Program-made: the position numbers and the translations under genes | NCBI GenBank assembly: GCA_003990745.1 | Contig: RBNI01003315.1 | Coordinates: 1-16,144 of the forward strand | Length of the DNA stretch: 16,144 nucleotides | DNA from: Jimgerdemannia flammicorona | Lineage: Eukaryota; Mucoromycota; Endogonomycetes; Endogonales; Endogonaceae | Direction: 5' to 3' | In this document: piece by piece, positions 1-10,469 of the stretch | Layout of the letters: the number at the start of each line of letters is the position of its first letter | Numbering within the stretch: position 1 is the stretch's first letter | The notes under the pieces: model-generated | The model's database searches: none | Seen by the model: the letters and a program-made list of their open reading frames with translations, nothing else | Told to the model about the DNA's origin: nothing

Positions 1-3000
1 CCCCCCCCTCCCCTTCAACTCTCTCTTGATGAAAGACCACTTTGTCATCTACCATTGCCACCCACCCACCACTCTGTTCACAGATCCCTTCCACCAGACA
101 GCAATATCACCTACTCTGGAGACTTCAACCAACTCATCACCTGGTCAGCAAATCTCCCATCAACCCCTCTCATCTTAACAACTTCTCTTATATACCCATC
201 TGTTGTCCCTCCTCAAAAACAAAGAGCTAATATCTAGCTAGCCCTATCTATATAGCTAAAACCCACTCTACAGTAAGCTATCCATTATCTGCACCACCCA
301 CTAACTGAGATTTCAAATCCTCCCAGCAATCTCTCTCTCCATCTGGCCTCCTCTCTATATCCAACTGGTCCCCTACTACTATCCAAAAGTCCCCCAGAAC
401 CTCACACTCTCCCAGCTAATATTCTGGTGTCTGCACAAATTCCCCAACTTGCTCTACATTATAATACTTCTTAAAATCTAATCATCTACTATCTACCAGA
501 TATCCAGCATAGAAATTCAACATGACATTCCTCTGCAGCATCTGCCACCATACCACTTAGAACTTGGGAGAAAGCTATCTCTACATCTCAGCACTCTATG
601 ATCAGACTCCTGCCCAGTCCCACTCCTCACCAATCCTCACTACCTGCTAGCTACTTAGTCAAAGATTCTGACCAAGTCCCCACTGATACTCCACTTCTTC
701 ACCAATATCAAACTTAGTAAGTAGAATATCCCCCAGAAGCAGTCTGTCTCATTGCTACATAGCTGGACCCCACAGCCTCTCCCCCTCATTGCTTCACCAG
801 TACAGGCCTATATAGTGTGCTCTATCTACCACCCTCTACCAGAAGCCCTTATACCATAGTTGTCAGCTTCCATCTAGACCCACCAGAGATAGCAAATCTC
901 CTGAGAACCCTCATGGGGAGAATCTCATCTCTCACACCTTCTGCATCAGAGGTACCCAACCTCTTTCCTACAAATCAACAGCCCTTTTTAACCACCAAGC
1001 TCACAGGCAGTACAGCCTCTTAGGAAGATCCACTAGGTCTAGCTCTCTCTGAACCACTGGTATTGCCAGAGTGTCCCAACTGATCTGGGACTGCCTCTCT
1101 ACCCAAATCTAGTCTCTAGTCAGTTTCATTAGTCTCTTCACTACCCAAGCTGGAAAATCTAAATGATAAGCAATATACCATAGCTTAGAGAACCAGTAGA
1201 CATTCAGGATTGATATCTGGCCTGCTAGGGAGATGTGGCGACCTCCCCAACCTCTAAGAGCCTCCCCCCAATTGGCCACCCTTCTTTTCCACCACCCTCA
1301 TGGCAAGACAGAACTATATACAGAAAGAAAGATGCCCAAATACCTCACTGCCTCTCCTGCAGGGACAATTGTTCCAATGATGTCCTCTCCCACTAGCCCA
1401 TTCCCCAGCACTATTGTCTCATACTTATGCCAGTTGAGTTTTACCTCAGAATGTGCCTCATACCATTCCACTGTCTTCTTAAGTATCTCAATATCTACCA
1501 CTGAGCCAAGTCCAACTATCATATCATCTGCAAAGGCCCCCATCTTCCATACTATACCATATATAGAGAGCCCTACCACCTTCTACTATATCCTATCCAT
1601 CAAAGGTTCTAATGAAAGGGCATAAAGAATAGGAGACAGTGGATCTTCCTGAGGAACTCCTCTTTCCAAGGGGAATGCCAGGCCCCAGTGACTATTATAC
1701 ATCAGTACTGCCCTACTGTCCTCCAATAGATTTAACATAGAAGCTCAAAATCATGGGGGAACACTAATTCTATCCAGCACCTTGCCCAGCCACATCTGCT
1801 GAACTCAGTCATAGGCCTTCTCCTGGTCCAAAAAGACCAGTCTTCCATCTAATTCACAAGCCTGTGCTCCTTCAATGATGTCATGAACCCAGGCTGTCCC
1901 ATCTCTGATAAGCCTACCTTCAATGAAGCCCTGCTGCTCCTCACCCAGCATCTGTTGGACAACCTTCTGTAGCCTTGCAACAATCACCTTAGTCACCATC
2001 TTTCTGTCTATATCCAGAAGTATGATCAGTCTCTAGTTCTTCCAGTCCTCTCTCCTCCCCTTGTCTTTGTACAATAAGGCCACCAACTCCAAGTTCTGCT
2101 CTCCAACCCACTTGCTATTCAGAAGAATATAGTTACAGAGGGCTGTCATCTCTCCTAAAACTCCAGAAACCTTCACCATCTTCTTCCAAAAGTCCAAGGT
2201 AATCCATCCTCTCCTGGTGCCATTCCAAGCTTAGTTGCTATAAGGACTCTCTAGATCTCCTCCTCTTGGACTGATATGATCAAGTCACCAAGGCCCTCTA
2301 CTTGTGGTGGTTCCCAATCCACTGTGTGTCTCCAATTGCCTCCTCATCCTCACCCCCTTCCTCAGCACTCCACAGACCCCACCAGCTCTCCTTCAGTACC
2401 CCCAAGATCTGTTGCATACTATGCACCATTTCCCCCTCTATATCCAAGACCCTATCCCATCAATGCTGCACCCTTTTGGCCTAGAGGAGTCACGACAAGT
2501 ACCTAGTGGGCCTCTCCCCCTTCTCAAGTCCCTGCCACCTCAGCCTAGCTGCCATTCCTCTCATACACATCTCCTTCTCCTCTCTCAACACCTGTTGCAG
2601 CTCTATCACCTTCAATTTTGTATGTGCCAATCTCTAATCATCAACCTCACCAGAATTTAACAAATCTGCCCATTCCATCTGCAATCTAACCAACCAATTG
2701 GAAGCACACCTCACTCTTTTCCTTCTCTGCTTCTCTACCTCTCTACCAGCCTCTCCCCAGTAAACCTGTGTAGCCTCTTTCAACTTTATCCATCAGACAC
2801 TCACTGGCAAACCCTTGTGTATCTAGCCAGCAATCTTCACTTAGATGTTCTCTACTCATGAGTCTTACAAAACCTTCTCAGCCAGCAGAGAGGAGTTAAG
2901 GCACTAATGTCCAGGTCTATCTCCACTCCCCCCAAACTGCTCCTGTCTCAAGAGACCCCAATGATTAGATCACAGACACCACTCCACCTCCAGAGTCTTC

Positions 3001-3631
3001 CAAACATCAATTCCCCAGCATTTAGCCATCGGGATCCAGTCAATCCTTGTACCCAGTCCATTCATCCAGTATATGTAAATCCTCCTATCTCCCCACCCAT
3101 ATCCTCCAGGGAGCTAAGGTTCTCTACCTCCTCCCTCTTATCCAGGCCACCACTCCTACTGCCAGCACCCCTCCCTCCATCAGTCCTATCCAATTGAATA
3201 TCCCACACCATATTAAAGTCTCCTCCCAGAATATCAACCCCCTCTTCCATAAGAGTGCTCTCTTCCAAAAGACCCTTAATCTATGCAATCCTCTCACCCC
3301 TAACTACTGGACAGTAGCAAGATCCAACCTTCACCAGCACCCACCCAGGCCTATGCCATTCCCCCTACACCAAATGGTCTCTCCAGTTTCTTATTCCACC
3401 CAAGTCCTCTTTACCACCCCATACCAAAATTGCCACTTTGCCAATCCAAGCTATAGTTCCTCTCCATTCTCTAGTCCATACCTTCTGATCCTCATCATCC
3501 TCACATCAAACATCCTACAGCAGAAAGAGATCAGCCTCCAAACCCTTAAGCCAATTAAAAATATTCCTATGTCACCCAGATCTCTGTAGTCCATTCACAT
3601 TCAGAGAGAAAATGTTTATTATACTATTCAT
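1..3631 (-). pseudogene. LINE ORF2 (endonuclease-reverse transcriptase), copy A, broken and 3'-partial
   Basis: The start is the ATG at 3631-3629, which aligns with the ORF2 ATG of copy B and lies 40 bases after the ORF1 stop. Open pieces remain. At 3268-3062 is endonuclease sequence with the GGDFNMV motif. At 1999-1805 is reverse transcriptase sequence ending in LDQEKAYD. At 1579-1298 is the FADD block (KMGAFADDM). All three lie in one frame, so most damage is point mutation. Stops are frequent between them, for example after the GLQ..G motif and in the QDV motif of the endonuclease. Toward base 1 the frame continues through the C-terminal domain (around 595-400) and is still coding-like at the edge. 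Copy A keeps TGG at several sites where copy B has TAG. It would have copied and integrated the element's RNA, but no function is expected now. Confidence 0.88.
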
Positions 3632-3671
3632 TAGAAATAATGTTTTTTAGAAGAAATATCCTGCCCATCCT

Positions 3672-5689
3672 CTATAAATCCACATGCCTCTCCTCCCATA
3701 CTAAGTCCAAGTTGTGTTCAGTAGCCAAAGCCTCCTCTTCAACCTTCTTTGCCTTCAATCCCACCAGAAGTTCAGCCATCTCCCCATTCTCCTTTTCCTT
3801 GAAGTCCTTGTAGTACTTCAGACAGGCCTTCTGCCAGAGCCTCAGCCCATACTACTCCACCCAATAGAAGGCAGCCTGCTCACCCACAACCACTGCCAGC
3901 TTGGCCTCCCTCTCCTTATCAACCTCATACCCTTCCTTCTCTAGAAGAATTACAAGCATCTCCACCTTCAGTGCCTCTACAACTCCATTACCCTACAAGA
4001 TCCATATTCAATGCTCCTCACTCATCACTTGCAGGTCCACTTCTCCCAACTCTTTAGCTGCAAAGTTGTTCATCATTTGGTACAGCCACAGTAGATTCCT
4101 CACCTCTTTCCCCCCTGGAGTCACAGGTCTTCCAGTATCTAGCATCATGATATTGGCTCCTGTACTTACAGTTTCATCCCACTCTACCTCCATTACATCC
4201 ACTAGCTCATCCTCACCAACTGCCACCACCTGTCCTCCTTTTTCCAGATCCAGAACTCCAAAATGCACCTGCTGGGCTTCATATATCTGCATATCCTCTA
4301 CTATCTGGCTCCTTGCAGCAAGACCATGCCTAACAAGAGGGGGGGTGCTATTGAAGTCCTGTTCCCAGACTTTGAACATACCATCTATATAAGGGTCACT
4401 GTGTAGTGGCTTCTCTGCCCCATCCTGACCCTCCTTGATATCTCCTCTCCCCTCACTGGCCCAGACACTCACTTTGGTACTCTCTGACTTCTCAATACCT
4501 CCTGCATTCTTCTTTGCTCCTTCTTCTATACTTGCCAACAACTCTCTCTGCCTCTTGCATCCCTGAGCCCTCTCTCACTGCCTCTTGTCAGTGTAGATAT
4601 GTTTTCCATCCATGATCTCTAAGTGTGTCAAATCTATATACACCTTTCAGGTCTTTGCTTTCCTCTCAACCACTCCACTCCTCTCTTCCAGAGCCTCCAA
4701 CAGATCCTCCTCCTCCTCTTTACTCCCCTTCACCCTTGATACCTTACAGATGAAAGCTCTCCACAGCATGACCAAAGGCCAGTCACTTGCCTTCTCAGTG
4801 GCCTCTTTCTTAGCCAGTCAAATCTGGATGTCCACATCTCCTATTCTGAAAGTAGTTCTCTCTCATATCTGAAATCCAATATCCACTATATCACCATACT
4901 CCACCATCACCTCCTCAACCCTCCTCCTGGTCTCCACAGTTATTACTATTGGTACCTCCTTCACCAGTAGCTAAACCACTCTGGGGTCCCACCTTAAGCA
5001 CCACACCATAGATACCACCACCTCTCCTATAGCTACTCTAGTTCTCAATATCTCCTTCAGTAGATCTGCTTTCTCAAAATCCACCTCCACTTCCTCCAAT
5101 CTCTTCAGGAACTTCACAGAGGCAGCTTCTGCCACCTGCTTCAAGATAATTCCCAGGACCATTCTTGCTATCACTGCCAGGCCCCAGAAGCATAAGGTCA
5201 CTACAAATTCCAAGATCAACTTCTTGAGTAATGGTGCCACTACCAGCCCTGTCACACCATCTGCCAGATCCCCCTTCCTCTTTGAGTCCATCTGCTCAGC
5301 CCCTCCATTAGCTATCACATCTGGATTTTTTTCCAGATTTCCAGTTACACTACCATCAGCAGTCTCCCCCCTATTCCCAGCTGCCGCTCCACTAGCTCTT
5401 TCCCCCACTGACTGAGGTCCAGCACCTCTCACTTCTCCTTCCTTCTACTTCTCCTTCCCCTCCATCTATCTGTTATGAGATCCAACAGGCCATCCACTAT
5501 TCTTCAATGTATCTGCAAAGCTCCTCTCCTGCTGCCCTCCTGCTCCTCCCCCAGTACCACTACTACTGCCTGAACTGCCCTACTCATCTGGACCACTGAA
5601 TAACCCCATCCTCAATCTATATTCATGTCCTCAAAGGCTCCAGGTCTACCTGACCTTATACACATATCAGCTTGCTTGTTGATTGCTAT
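3672..5689 (-). pseudogene. LINE ORF1 (gag-like), copy A, broken
   Basis: The codon aligned to the ORF1 start of copy B is ATA at 5689-5687, so the start is lost by a G-to-A change. The frame at that point differs from the frame of the larger open pieces, so at least one indel lies between about 5432 and 5689. Two long open stretches remain, in the same frame as each other: 5432-4971 and 4541-4008. They match the ORF1 of copy B in the LLKK-LEF-VTLCF hydrophobic segment, in a WDPRVV motif, and in the block QQVHFGV..GGQVV.VGEDELVDV. Copy A reads through two sites that are stops in copy B: NLLW (TGG) and VDLQ (CAG). The ORF1 stop, TAG at 3674-3672, is shared with copy B, which supports it as the true end. 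The family's ORF1 proteins normally bind the element RNA; that role is inferred. Confidence 0.82.
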
Positions 5690-5765
5690 TACCTTAGTAC
5701 CTTTCTCCAATAAATGCTTGAAAGTGAGTTGTAAAAGTATGTATAATGTGAGTAGTAATAGAGAG

Positions 5766-5963
5766 AGCCTTGTTCTTGAATTTGGCTACTGCGGTTTCTT
5801 GATCCTTCTTTTATATTCCCTGAGATATCTGTCTTATAGTCTCAATAACTCACAGTTGGTCATCATTACTCATCTTATAGCCTAGGTGAGTTATGCCATA
5901 TGATCTTCTTGTACTTCAGTCTGGTGGCTTGTAAGAAAAGGCTGTCTCCTATGCTGATGTCAT
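5766..5963 (-). pseudogene. Decayed reading-frame remnant, unknown product
   Basis: This stretch lies directly upstream of the 5' end of LINE copy A. From the ATG at 5963 the minus strand gives one frame of 66 codons with four stops (TAG, TGA, TGA, TAA). Each is one C-to-T change from a Gln or Arg codon. Between the stops the translation looks protein-like, with pieces such as ETAFSYKPPD, MSNDDQL, VIETIRQISQGI and KDQETAVAKFKNK. A second possible start (MSNDDQ) is at 5873. It could be the start of an LTR-retrotransposon gag or of a host gene into which LINE copy A inserted. I do not recognise the product, and chance cannot be excluded for so short a frame. Confidence 0.3.
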
Positions 5964-6371
5964 TATTCTGAGGTCACTGTTATAATATATTCAGTGATAT
6001 TCATATATCAATAATAAAGAATATTTGACCTAATATATTCTATTTTGAAATAAATTAAATTGAAATGAGATTTATTTAAAATATTTAAATTGGTATTTAA
6101 AGTTAAATATTAGATCTTACCTATAGTATAATTTTGATAGTATTATGATTTCTTTAAAAGACCAGTTTAATTTCACTTTATATAGTTTCAGTAGAAGAAA
6201 TAATAATATCTAATTTCAAAAGATAAAAAAGATCTTTTAGTTCTAAATTCTCTATAACTATAAAAGACTGACTATTATAGATAATTTAGTAAACAAGCAT
6301 ATCTTGAAATAATTTTGTAGAAAATCTTAGCTATTTAATATAAAAGAGAATTATCAAATAGCAATAAATTA

Positions 6372-6373
<2 letters not shown>
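5964..6373. other. AT-rich non-coding stretch
   Basis: Very AT-rich DNA with no convincing reading frame on either strand. An AATAAA hexamer at 6363-6368 lies just before the long A tract. The sharp drop in GC relative to the flanking LINEs fits decayed retroelement or intergenic DNA. I see no other feature here. Confidence 0.6.

Positions 6374-6449
<76 letters not shown>
6374..6449 (+). repeat. 76-base uninterrupted A tract
   Basis: A run of adenines with no interruption, preceded by AATTAAT and an AATAAA hexamer and followed by CAAAAGAAGC. It could be the poly(A) tail of a retroposed sequence on the plus strand or a simple repeat. I found no clear target-site duplication around it and cannot assign it to an element. 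It is not the tail of LINE copy A, whose 3' end points left. The exact length may be affected by sequencing. Confidence 0.9.
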
Positions 6450-6450
<1 letters not shown>

Positions 6451-7084
6451 AAAAGAAGCAAACAAATAATATAAAAATCATACTTTCAAGAAAACTGATT
6501 CTATTACTTCTACTTAATGACTTTTGTGAAATTTGTCAAAATACACTTATAGATTTATTGTAGAACTACTAATAAACTTATATATCATTTTATAGTAATT
6601 ATATTTTTGACTCTTCTGATATCTCTATTCTCTGTATACTCTTTTATAAAATCTTTCTAAATATTAGAGTATTCTTTTGCTTTTTCTTTTTCTTTCTTGG
6701 ACTGTTATATTGAGACTATACTTATTATAGCTATACTTATTGAAGCTATATCTAATACTGAAGCTATTGTCATAGTATTCACTATAAGTAGTACTATAGA
6801 AGACATATCTGATATGCTTGATTATAACATGCTTGATTATGTATATATATTATTATTATAAGTTATATTATATATGAGTTTTAAATTACCATATTTAGTT
6901 TTGAATTTTGAAAAATTCAAACTTTAAATCAAATTTTAAATTTAATTTGAATTGTGACTTAATTTTATTTGATTCAATTCATAGTCAAGAGTCTTAACAA
7001 GATGAATCCAGTATAATAAATATTATTAAATTTGGATGTTTTTATTAAGTTATTGAATTTTAAAAATTTAGATTCAAATTGAAA
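6450..7084. other. AT-rich stretch, no gene recognised
   Basis: This region is mostly A and T. A short plus-strand stretch at about 6716-6775 repeats a CTATACTTATT / GAAGCTAT pattern. On the minus strand around 6480-6700 a Lys/Glu-rich translation with many stops can be read, which could be very decayed coding sequence, but I cannot support a product. From about 6890 the sequence becomes a mix of TTGAATTT and AAATTCAA words leading into the foldback cluster. Confidence 0.5.
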
Positions 7085-7230
7085 TTCAAATCAAATTAGA
7101 CCTTGATTTGAATCAAATTAAATCAAATTAGACCTTAATTTGAATTGATTTAAATTGAATTGGGTCTCAATTTGATTTGAAGTTTTTAAATTAAATTAAA
7201 TTTAGGTCTAATTTAATTCAATTTGATTTA
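7085..7230. repeat. AT-rich foldback cluster of a GGTCTAATTTGATTTGAA-like word
   Basis: Four related copies of a word of about 20 bases occur in two orientations. Two are on the minus strand (around 7084-7104 and 7116-7136), forming a 32-base direct repeat at 7089-7120 and 7121-7152. Two are on the plus strand (TGGGTCTCAATTTGATTTGA at 7161-7180, and TAGGTCTAATTTAATTCA at 7203-7220). The opposed copies could pair into a hairpin. No coding sequence is visible. It lies about 190 bases outside the LTR end, so it is probably not part of that element. Confidence 0.65.
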
Positions 7231-7837
7231 TTGGGAGCACTAATCTTACTAGTTATCTTGTCAGACTTTAATTTACTTATAATAAAGTTATAAATATTAA
7301 TTGATAGCTTTTTTATTTTTAAAAAGAGTAAAAATAGTATAGAGAGATAAAGAATATTCAAATGAATAAGTATACTGTAATATGTCTGGCTCAATAGAGG
7401 CAAATTACAAGGTTGGGGGTTGATGTAGTTTGGCTTGAGCCCTCAGTTACTTTGTCAAAAGTAACAAAATATTCCAAGATTCCTGAGGTCCTTATTGATG
7501 TTTAGTGGTATGTATAATAGTCAAAACTGGATGTCTGTAAGCAATTTCCTTATTAGGATGGTTCTCTAGGTATAGCAGCAATTTGTGTATAAATAAATTT
7601 CCTTCTTGGGTCAACTGAGAATTGATAGAAATTTGTATGTAATATGATCTCCAAAAGTATGCAATTTCTAAGTGATGATTTCTTATATAGTATAATAATC
7701 TTGTGTATGATGGTCTGGCAATTTAGCAGTTCTCTTTCTTGGGTGGCAGGTAATCTCTATATAGCACAATGATCTTCTTACTGAGAATAATGCTAGCAGA
7801 AGATAACTCAATAACTTGGGCTTACTGGGAACAATGA

Positions 7838-8305
7838 ATAACTCAGATGTTATATAACTCAAATAACTCAGATGTCATGGATTCTTCCTAAATTAGCAGT
7901 TCTCTTTTGAGAATACCACTCAGGTGGAATAGATTCTTCTTAAATTGGTAGACTTCTGAGAAATAACTTAGATGATATGGATAACTCAGATGTCATAGAT
8001 TCTTTCTAAATCAGTGGCTTCAACTGGGAATATGAACAACTGACAGCTTTGGAAAAGGGTCTCTTAGCAAAGTTATATTAAAGACTGGCTTCATTTGCAT
8101 GACAGATCACTGCAAAGTTGTATCAGAACTGGTTTGAGCAAGACAGCTTTCTCTTAGACTTTCTGAGAATATGGATAACTTAGAAATGTTGGTGAAGTTC
8201 TTCCTTAAACTTGGACAGCAAACTTGGATTCTTCAGGCTTAGTCTGGTAAGTATACCAATAATTCCAAAGGTAGTGAAGTTCTTCACTCAAACTTGGCAG
8301 CAAAA
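7838..8305. repeat. Degenerate internal repeats in the LTR
   Basis: ATAACTCAGATGT occurs at 7838-7850, 7863-7875 and 7981-7993. The last two sit in longer similar stretches (about 7863-7899 and 7981-8017) that also share ATTCTT and CTAAAT. A second pair, GTGAAGTTCTTC then AACTTGG then CAGCAAA, is at 8192-8223 and 8274-8305. This suggests local duplications within the LTR, possibly in its U3 promoter region; that role is inferred. Confidence 0.6.
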
Positions 8306-8493
8306 TCAGCTTTGTATCAGAAAGTGGACCAGAGTAGAAAGGGGACCAATACTCAATCTTTAGAGACTTCTTTGGTGTTTGTATTTCAGACTGAGATTTA
8401 TTCACTCTTGTCTCTAGGTTATTTTATATAGGTTGGTTGCTATCTGGTTGTTATGGGGCTAACTATAGATTTACTACTTCTGGTAATATTTGG

Positions 8494-8607
8494 ATATATC
8501 CTCTGGGTATAGGTGTGTCTATAGAATATGAGTGTGTCTGCAGGACATAAGTGTGTCTACAGAACATGAGTGTGTCTGCTGGATATAGATATGTCCTCAG
8601 GATATAA
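8494..8607. repeat. 19-base tandem repeat, six units, in the LTR
   Basis: Six consecutive 19-base units fill this stretch exactly. The four central units start GTGTGTCT or its one-base variants (8513, 8532, 8551, 8570). The outer two (8494 and 8589) start ATATATCC and ATATGTCC. Each unit has a core close to GTGTGTCTNCAGGACATAA. Short repeats of this kind are common in LTR promoter regions; any regulatory role is inferred. Confidence 0.85.
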
Positions 8608-8766
8608 ATAAACAACCCTGGTCTGGTATTCTAGCTAATTATAAGTGTGATGGATGTGAGTAACTATAATATACTGGAAGTTACATTATGCTAGCTAAAT
8701 ATGCTAATTGTTTACATCATCTGGCTAAGTTATAATTCAGGTAGTATATTTTGGTTTATTATATCA

Positions 8767-10370
8767 GTCTCCACTGAAGGATAGTCTGTCCCAGACTGTT
8801 CTTCAGTAATCATCCCAATAAGTATAAGCAGCTTCTGTATCTATACCTGTTCCATCATCTTCATTGTCTGTACTGAGGTCACTCTATTCTAGAGGCTCTT
8901 CTTCTTCCTCAGAGAATAGGGTCTCAACTTGGTGGATAATACTGAGATAGGTGGGCAGAGTCATCCTTTGGAGATTATTTAGAGAGAACTGGGCCTGGAT
9001 TAGAGCTGAAGGGGTTTGTTTGTAGATTGTATATAATCTTTCTACAGCAGTAGTATTCCTTCAGTTCAGGCCAGTAGTATTGTGAACATAGGCCAGGTCT
9101 GGGAGGGGGAGATTTTGCAATTATTCTCTGATTGTATAGTATGCCTACAGCTAGTGAACCTAGAGTAATCTCTTAGCCAGAGTGAGGTTTTCTTGATGAA
9201 CCTAGATTCTTTGGAGATATGTTCCATTGAGCTCTCTGAACTATAGTAGAGGTACTGGTAGAGCTTGGAGGAAACTGAGAACAAGGGTCTGAAGGCAATT
9301 GTTAATTCTCTGGTTCATGATGTGGGGAAAGATATATCTTGAGACAATTAATATGTACTGGTGTCCTGAGGGTCCATCCATCCATCCATGCTTCTTAAAT
9401 AGATGCTAGTTCCTCTGATATTGTATACAAGAAGGTTCTTCCCATTTGGGCTCCAATTTGGTAGCAAAATTCATTTCAATCATACTTCTCTAAACTAATA
9501 CTTGATCTCCAATCTTGATCTTCTGATCCTTCTGTTTCTGGTTATAGTACTTCTTTTATCTTTCTTGGACCTTGATGATCTGAGCTCAGGCTTGATTATA
9601 TAACTGTTCTATCTTCTTGAGGAGGTCTCTGAAGTTCTCATAGTTAGCAGTTCTGGTTTTCTTGACAAATATCATTTTGAATGGCTTTTGTTTGGTAGAG
9701 ATGGCAGGGGTGTTCTGAATTTCACATAGAATCTCAGATAAGCAGAGATCCCAATTAGTAGGATTGACTCAGGCAAGTTCCTTCTTGATGGTCTGGTTTA
9801 TTCTTTCTATCATACCATTGGTCTGAGAGTAGTATAATATAGTCTATTTGAGGTGGATCTTATAAATTTGGGCATAACTTGTAATTATGTTATTGATGAA
9901 TTCTGTGCCTCAGTTAGAGATGAGTTCTTCTGGAGGTCCATATCTAAGTGTGAGTCTGCAATTTCTATTGGAAAAGTCTTGGACCACTTGATCAGGTATT
10001 CTATAAATATAAGGATGTACTTGTTTCTTCTTGGTATAACTGGTAGGAGACCAATTACATCTACTCTCTATCTCTGAAAGATGTTATCTGGTGGTGTGAT
10101 TGATTATAATGGTGCTTGGTAGTTCTTCCTTCCTTGGTACTTCTGGCAGGTGTCACATTTCTTGAGTATATCCCAGACTTATATTCTGAGGTTGGGCCAA
10201 TGTTGGTATATTGTTTACAGCTTCTCTTCTATATTTATCTGTCCCTGGTAGGCTTTCTGATATTCTTTTCAGATGAGATCTTCTTGTGCCTTGATGGTCT
10301 GAGGAGCTTTCTTTAGGGTATAGTTCCTAAGGATACCCTTTTTCTGGTTTATTAGGATTGGCAGGAAAGT
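8767..10370 (-). pseudogene. Gypsy-type pol remnant: integrase and C-terminal tail
   Basis: Read on the minus strand. Near 10160-10143 is KCDTCQ, the CxxC half of the integrase HHCC zinc-binding domain. Then comes VDVIGPLP (around 10065-10040), with the first catalytic Asp. Next are ELISN-stop-GTEF at 9927-9898, where the second catalytic Asp is Asn and the next codon is TGA, and SQTNGMIER with the catalytic Glu (around 9830-9801). The spacing between the first two catalytic positions is about 48 codons and the frame changes in between, so a small deletion is likely. Downstream are QKIKIGDQVLV, FATKLEPKW and an acidic tail ending RLSFSGD before TGA at the LTR. Numerous stops are present. The N-terminal part, RNase H and reverse transcriptase are absent. 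The protein would have inserted the element's DNA; it is dead here. Confidence 0.82.
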
Positions 10371-10389
10371 ACATCAACAGGGGAGGACA

Positions 10390-10469
10390 TCTTTCTCCAC
10401 TACAATTCACGTTACACACACTTTCACAACTCACTTTCAAGTCATTTATTAGAGAAAGATACTAAGAAG
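10390..10469 (+). promoter_or_regulatory. LINE 5' leader, candidate internal promoter region
   Basis: About 80 bases lie between the element's 5' boundary and the ORF1 ATG. They align closely with 5690-5765 of copy A (shared ACAACTCACTTTCAAG, then CATTTATT and AGAAAG). Because both copies begin at the same point, this is probably the true 5' end and not a truncation. LINE promoters normally lie in this region; that role is inferred and no TATA box or known motif is seen. Confidence 0.45.

Larger units (their letters stand above)
1..5765 (-). mobile_element. LINE-type non-LTR retrotransposon, copy A, decayed, 3' end outside window
   Basis: The reverse complement of this region aligns by eye along its whole length with copy B (10390-16144). 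The order is 5' leader, ORF1, short spacer, ORF2. The 5' boundary near 5765 is set by where similarity to copy B stops: both copies share a leader with an ACAACTCACTTTCAAG segment. The 3' end lies beyond base 1, since the sequence at base 1 is still ORF2 C-terminal coding. In a 64-residue reverse transcriptase block (1805-1999 against 14134 onward) I count about 53 identical residues. The plus strand here is strongly C/T-rich, meaning the element's sense strand is purine-rich. Many in-frame stops and a lost ORF1 start show that it is dead. Confidence 0.9.
7421..8766 (-). repeat. Long terminal repeat (3' LTR) of the Gypsy-type element
   Basis: On the plus strand the left end starts TGATGTA (7421-7427). 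Two right ends would give the expected inverted termini. TACATCA at 8713-8719 is an exact 7-base match. TATATCA at 8760-8766 has one mismatch, a G/A change. I prefer 8766 because the purine-rich AGTGGAGAC of the pol end lies directly next to it, as a polypurine tract should, and the pol stop TGA would be the first bases of the LTR. The length is 1,346 bases (or 1,299 with the alternative end). Only one copy is present, so the ends cannot be confirmed by comparing two LTRs. Confidence 0.6.
7421..10385 (-). mobile_element. Ty3/Gypsy-type LTR retrotransposon fragment, minus strand
   Basis: An integrase-end polyprotein remnant (about 10370-8767) reads on the minus strand straight into a terminal repeat (8766-7421). 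This is the normal order integrase then 3' LTR, which supports Gypsy rather than Copia type. The rest of pol, gag and the 5' LTR are missing: the fragment ends where LINE copy B begins, near 10385-10395. The LINE therefore probably inserted into the element, and the remainder may lie beyond the right edge. Base composition is AT-rich, unlike the GC-richer LINE next to it. The GGGGT before 7421 could be one half of a target-site duplication, but its partner is not in the window. Confidence 0.75.

Noticed and set aside
2276..3589. Plus-strand frames such as 3047-3589 (180 codons) and 2304-2660 in copy A
   Set aside because: They are antisense to the decayed ORF2 and have low-complexity Pro/Ser/His/Leu composition with no recognisable motif.
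7085..7230. CRISPR-like array
   Set aside because: The repeats are degenerate, AT-rich, partly inverted and lack regular spacers; the context is fungal retroelements.
7218..7403. Minus-strand frame of 61 codons, Ile/Leu/Lys/Ser-rich
   Set aside because: The composition is what random AT-rich DNA gives, it overlaps the foldback cluster, and no motif or start context supports it.
8205..8405. Minus-strand frame of 66 codons in the LTR
   Set aside because: It lies within the terminal repeat and spans a duplicated segment. LTRs rarely code, and no motif is seen.
9853..10316. Plus-strand frames of 74 and 66 codons over the integrase remnant
   Set aside because: The minus strand has integrase motifs (CDTCQ, GTEF, SQTNG..ER). 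The plus frames are shadows.
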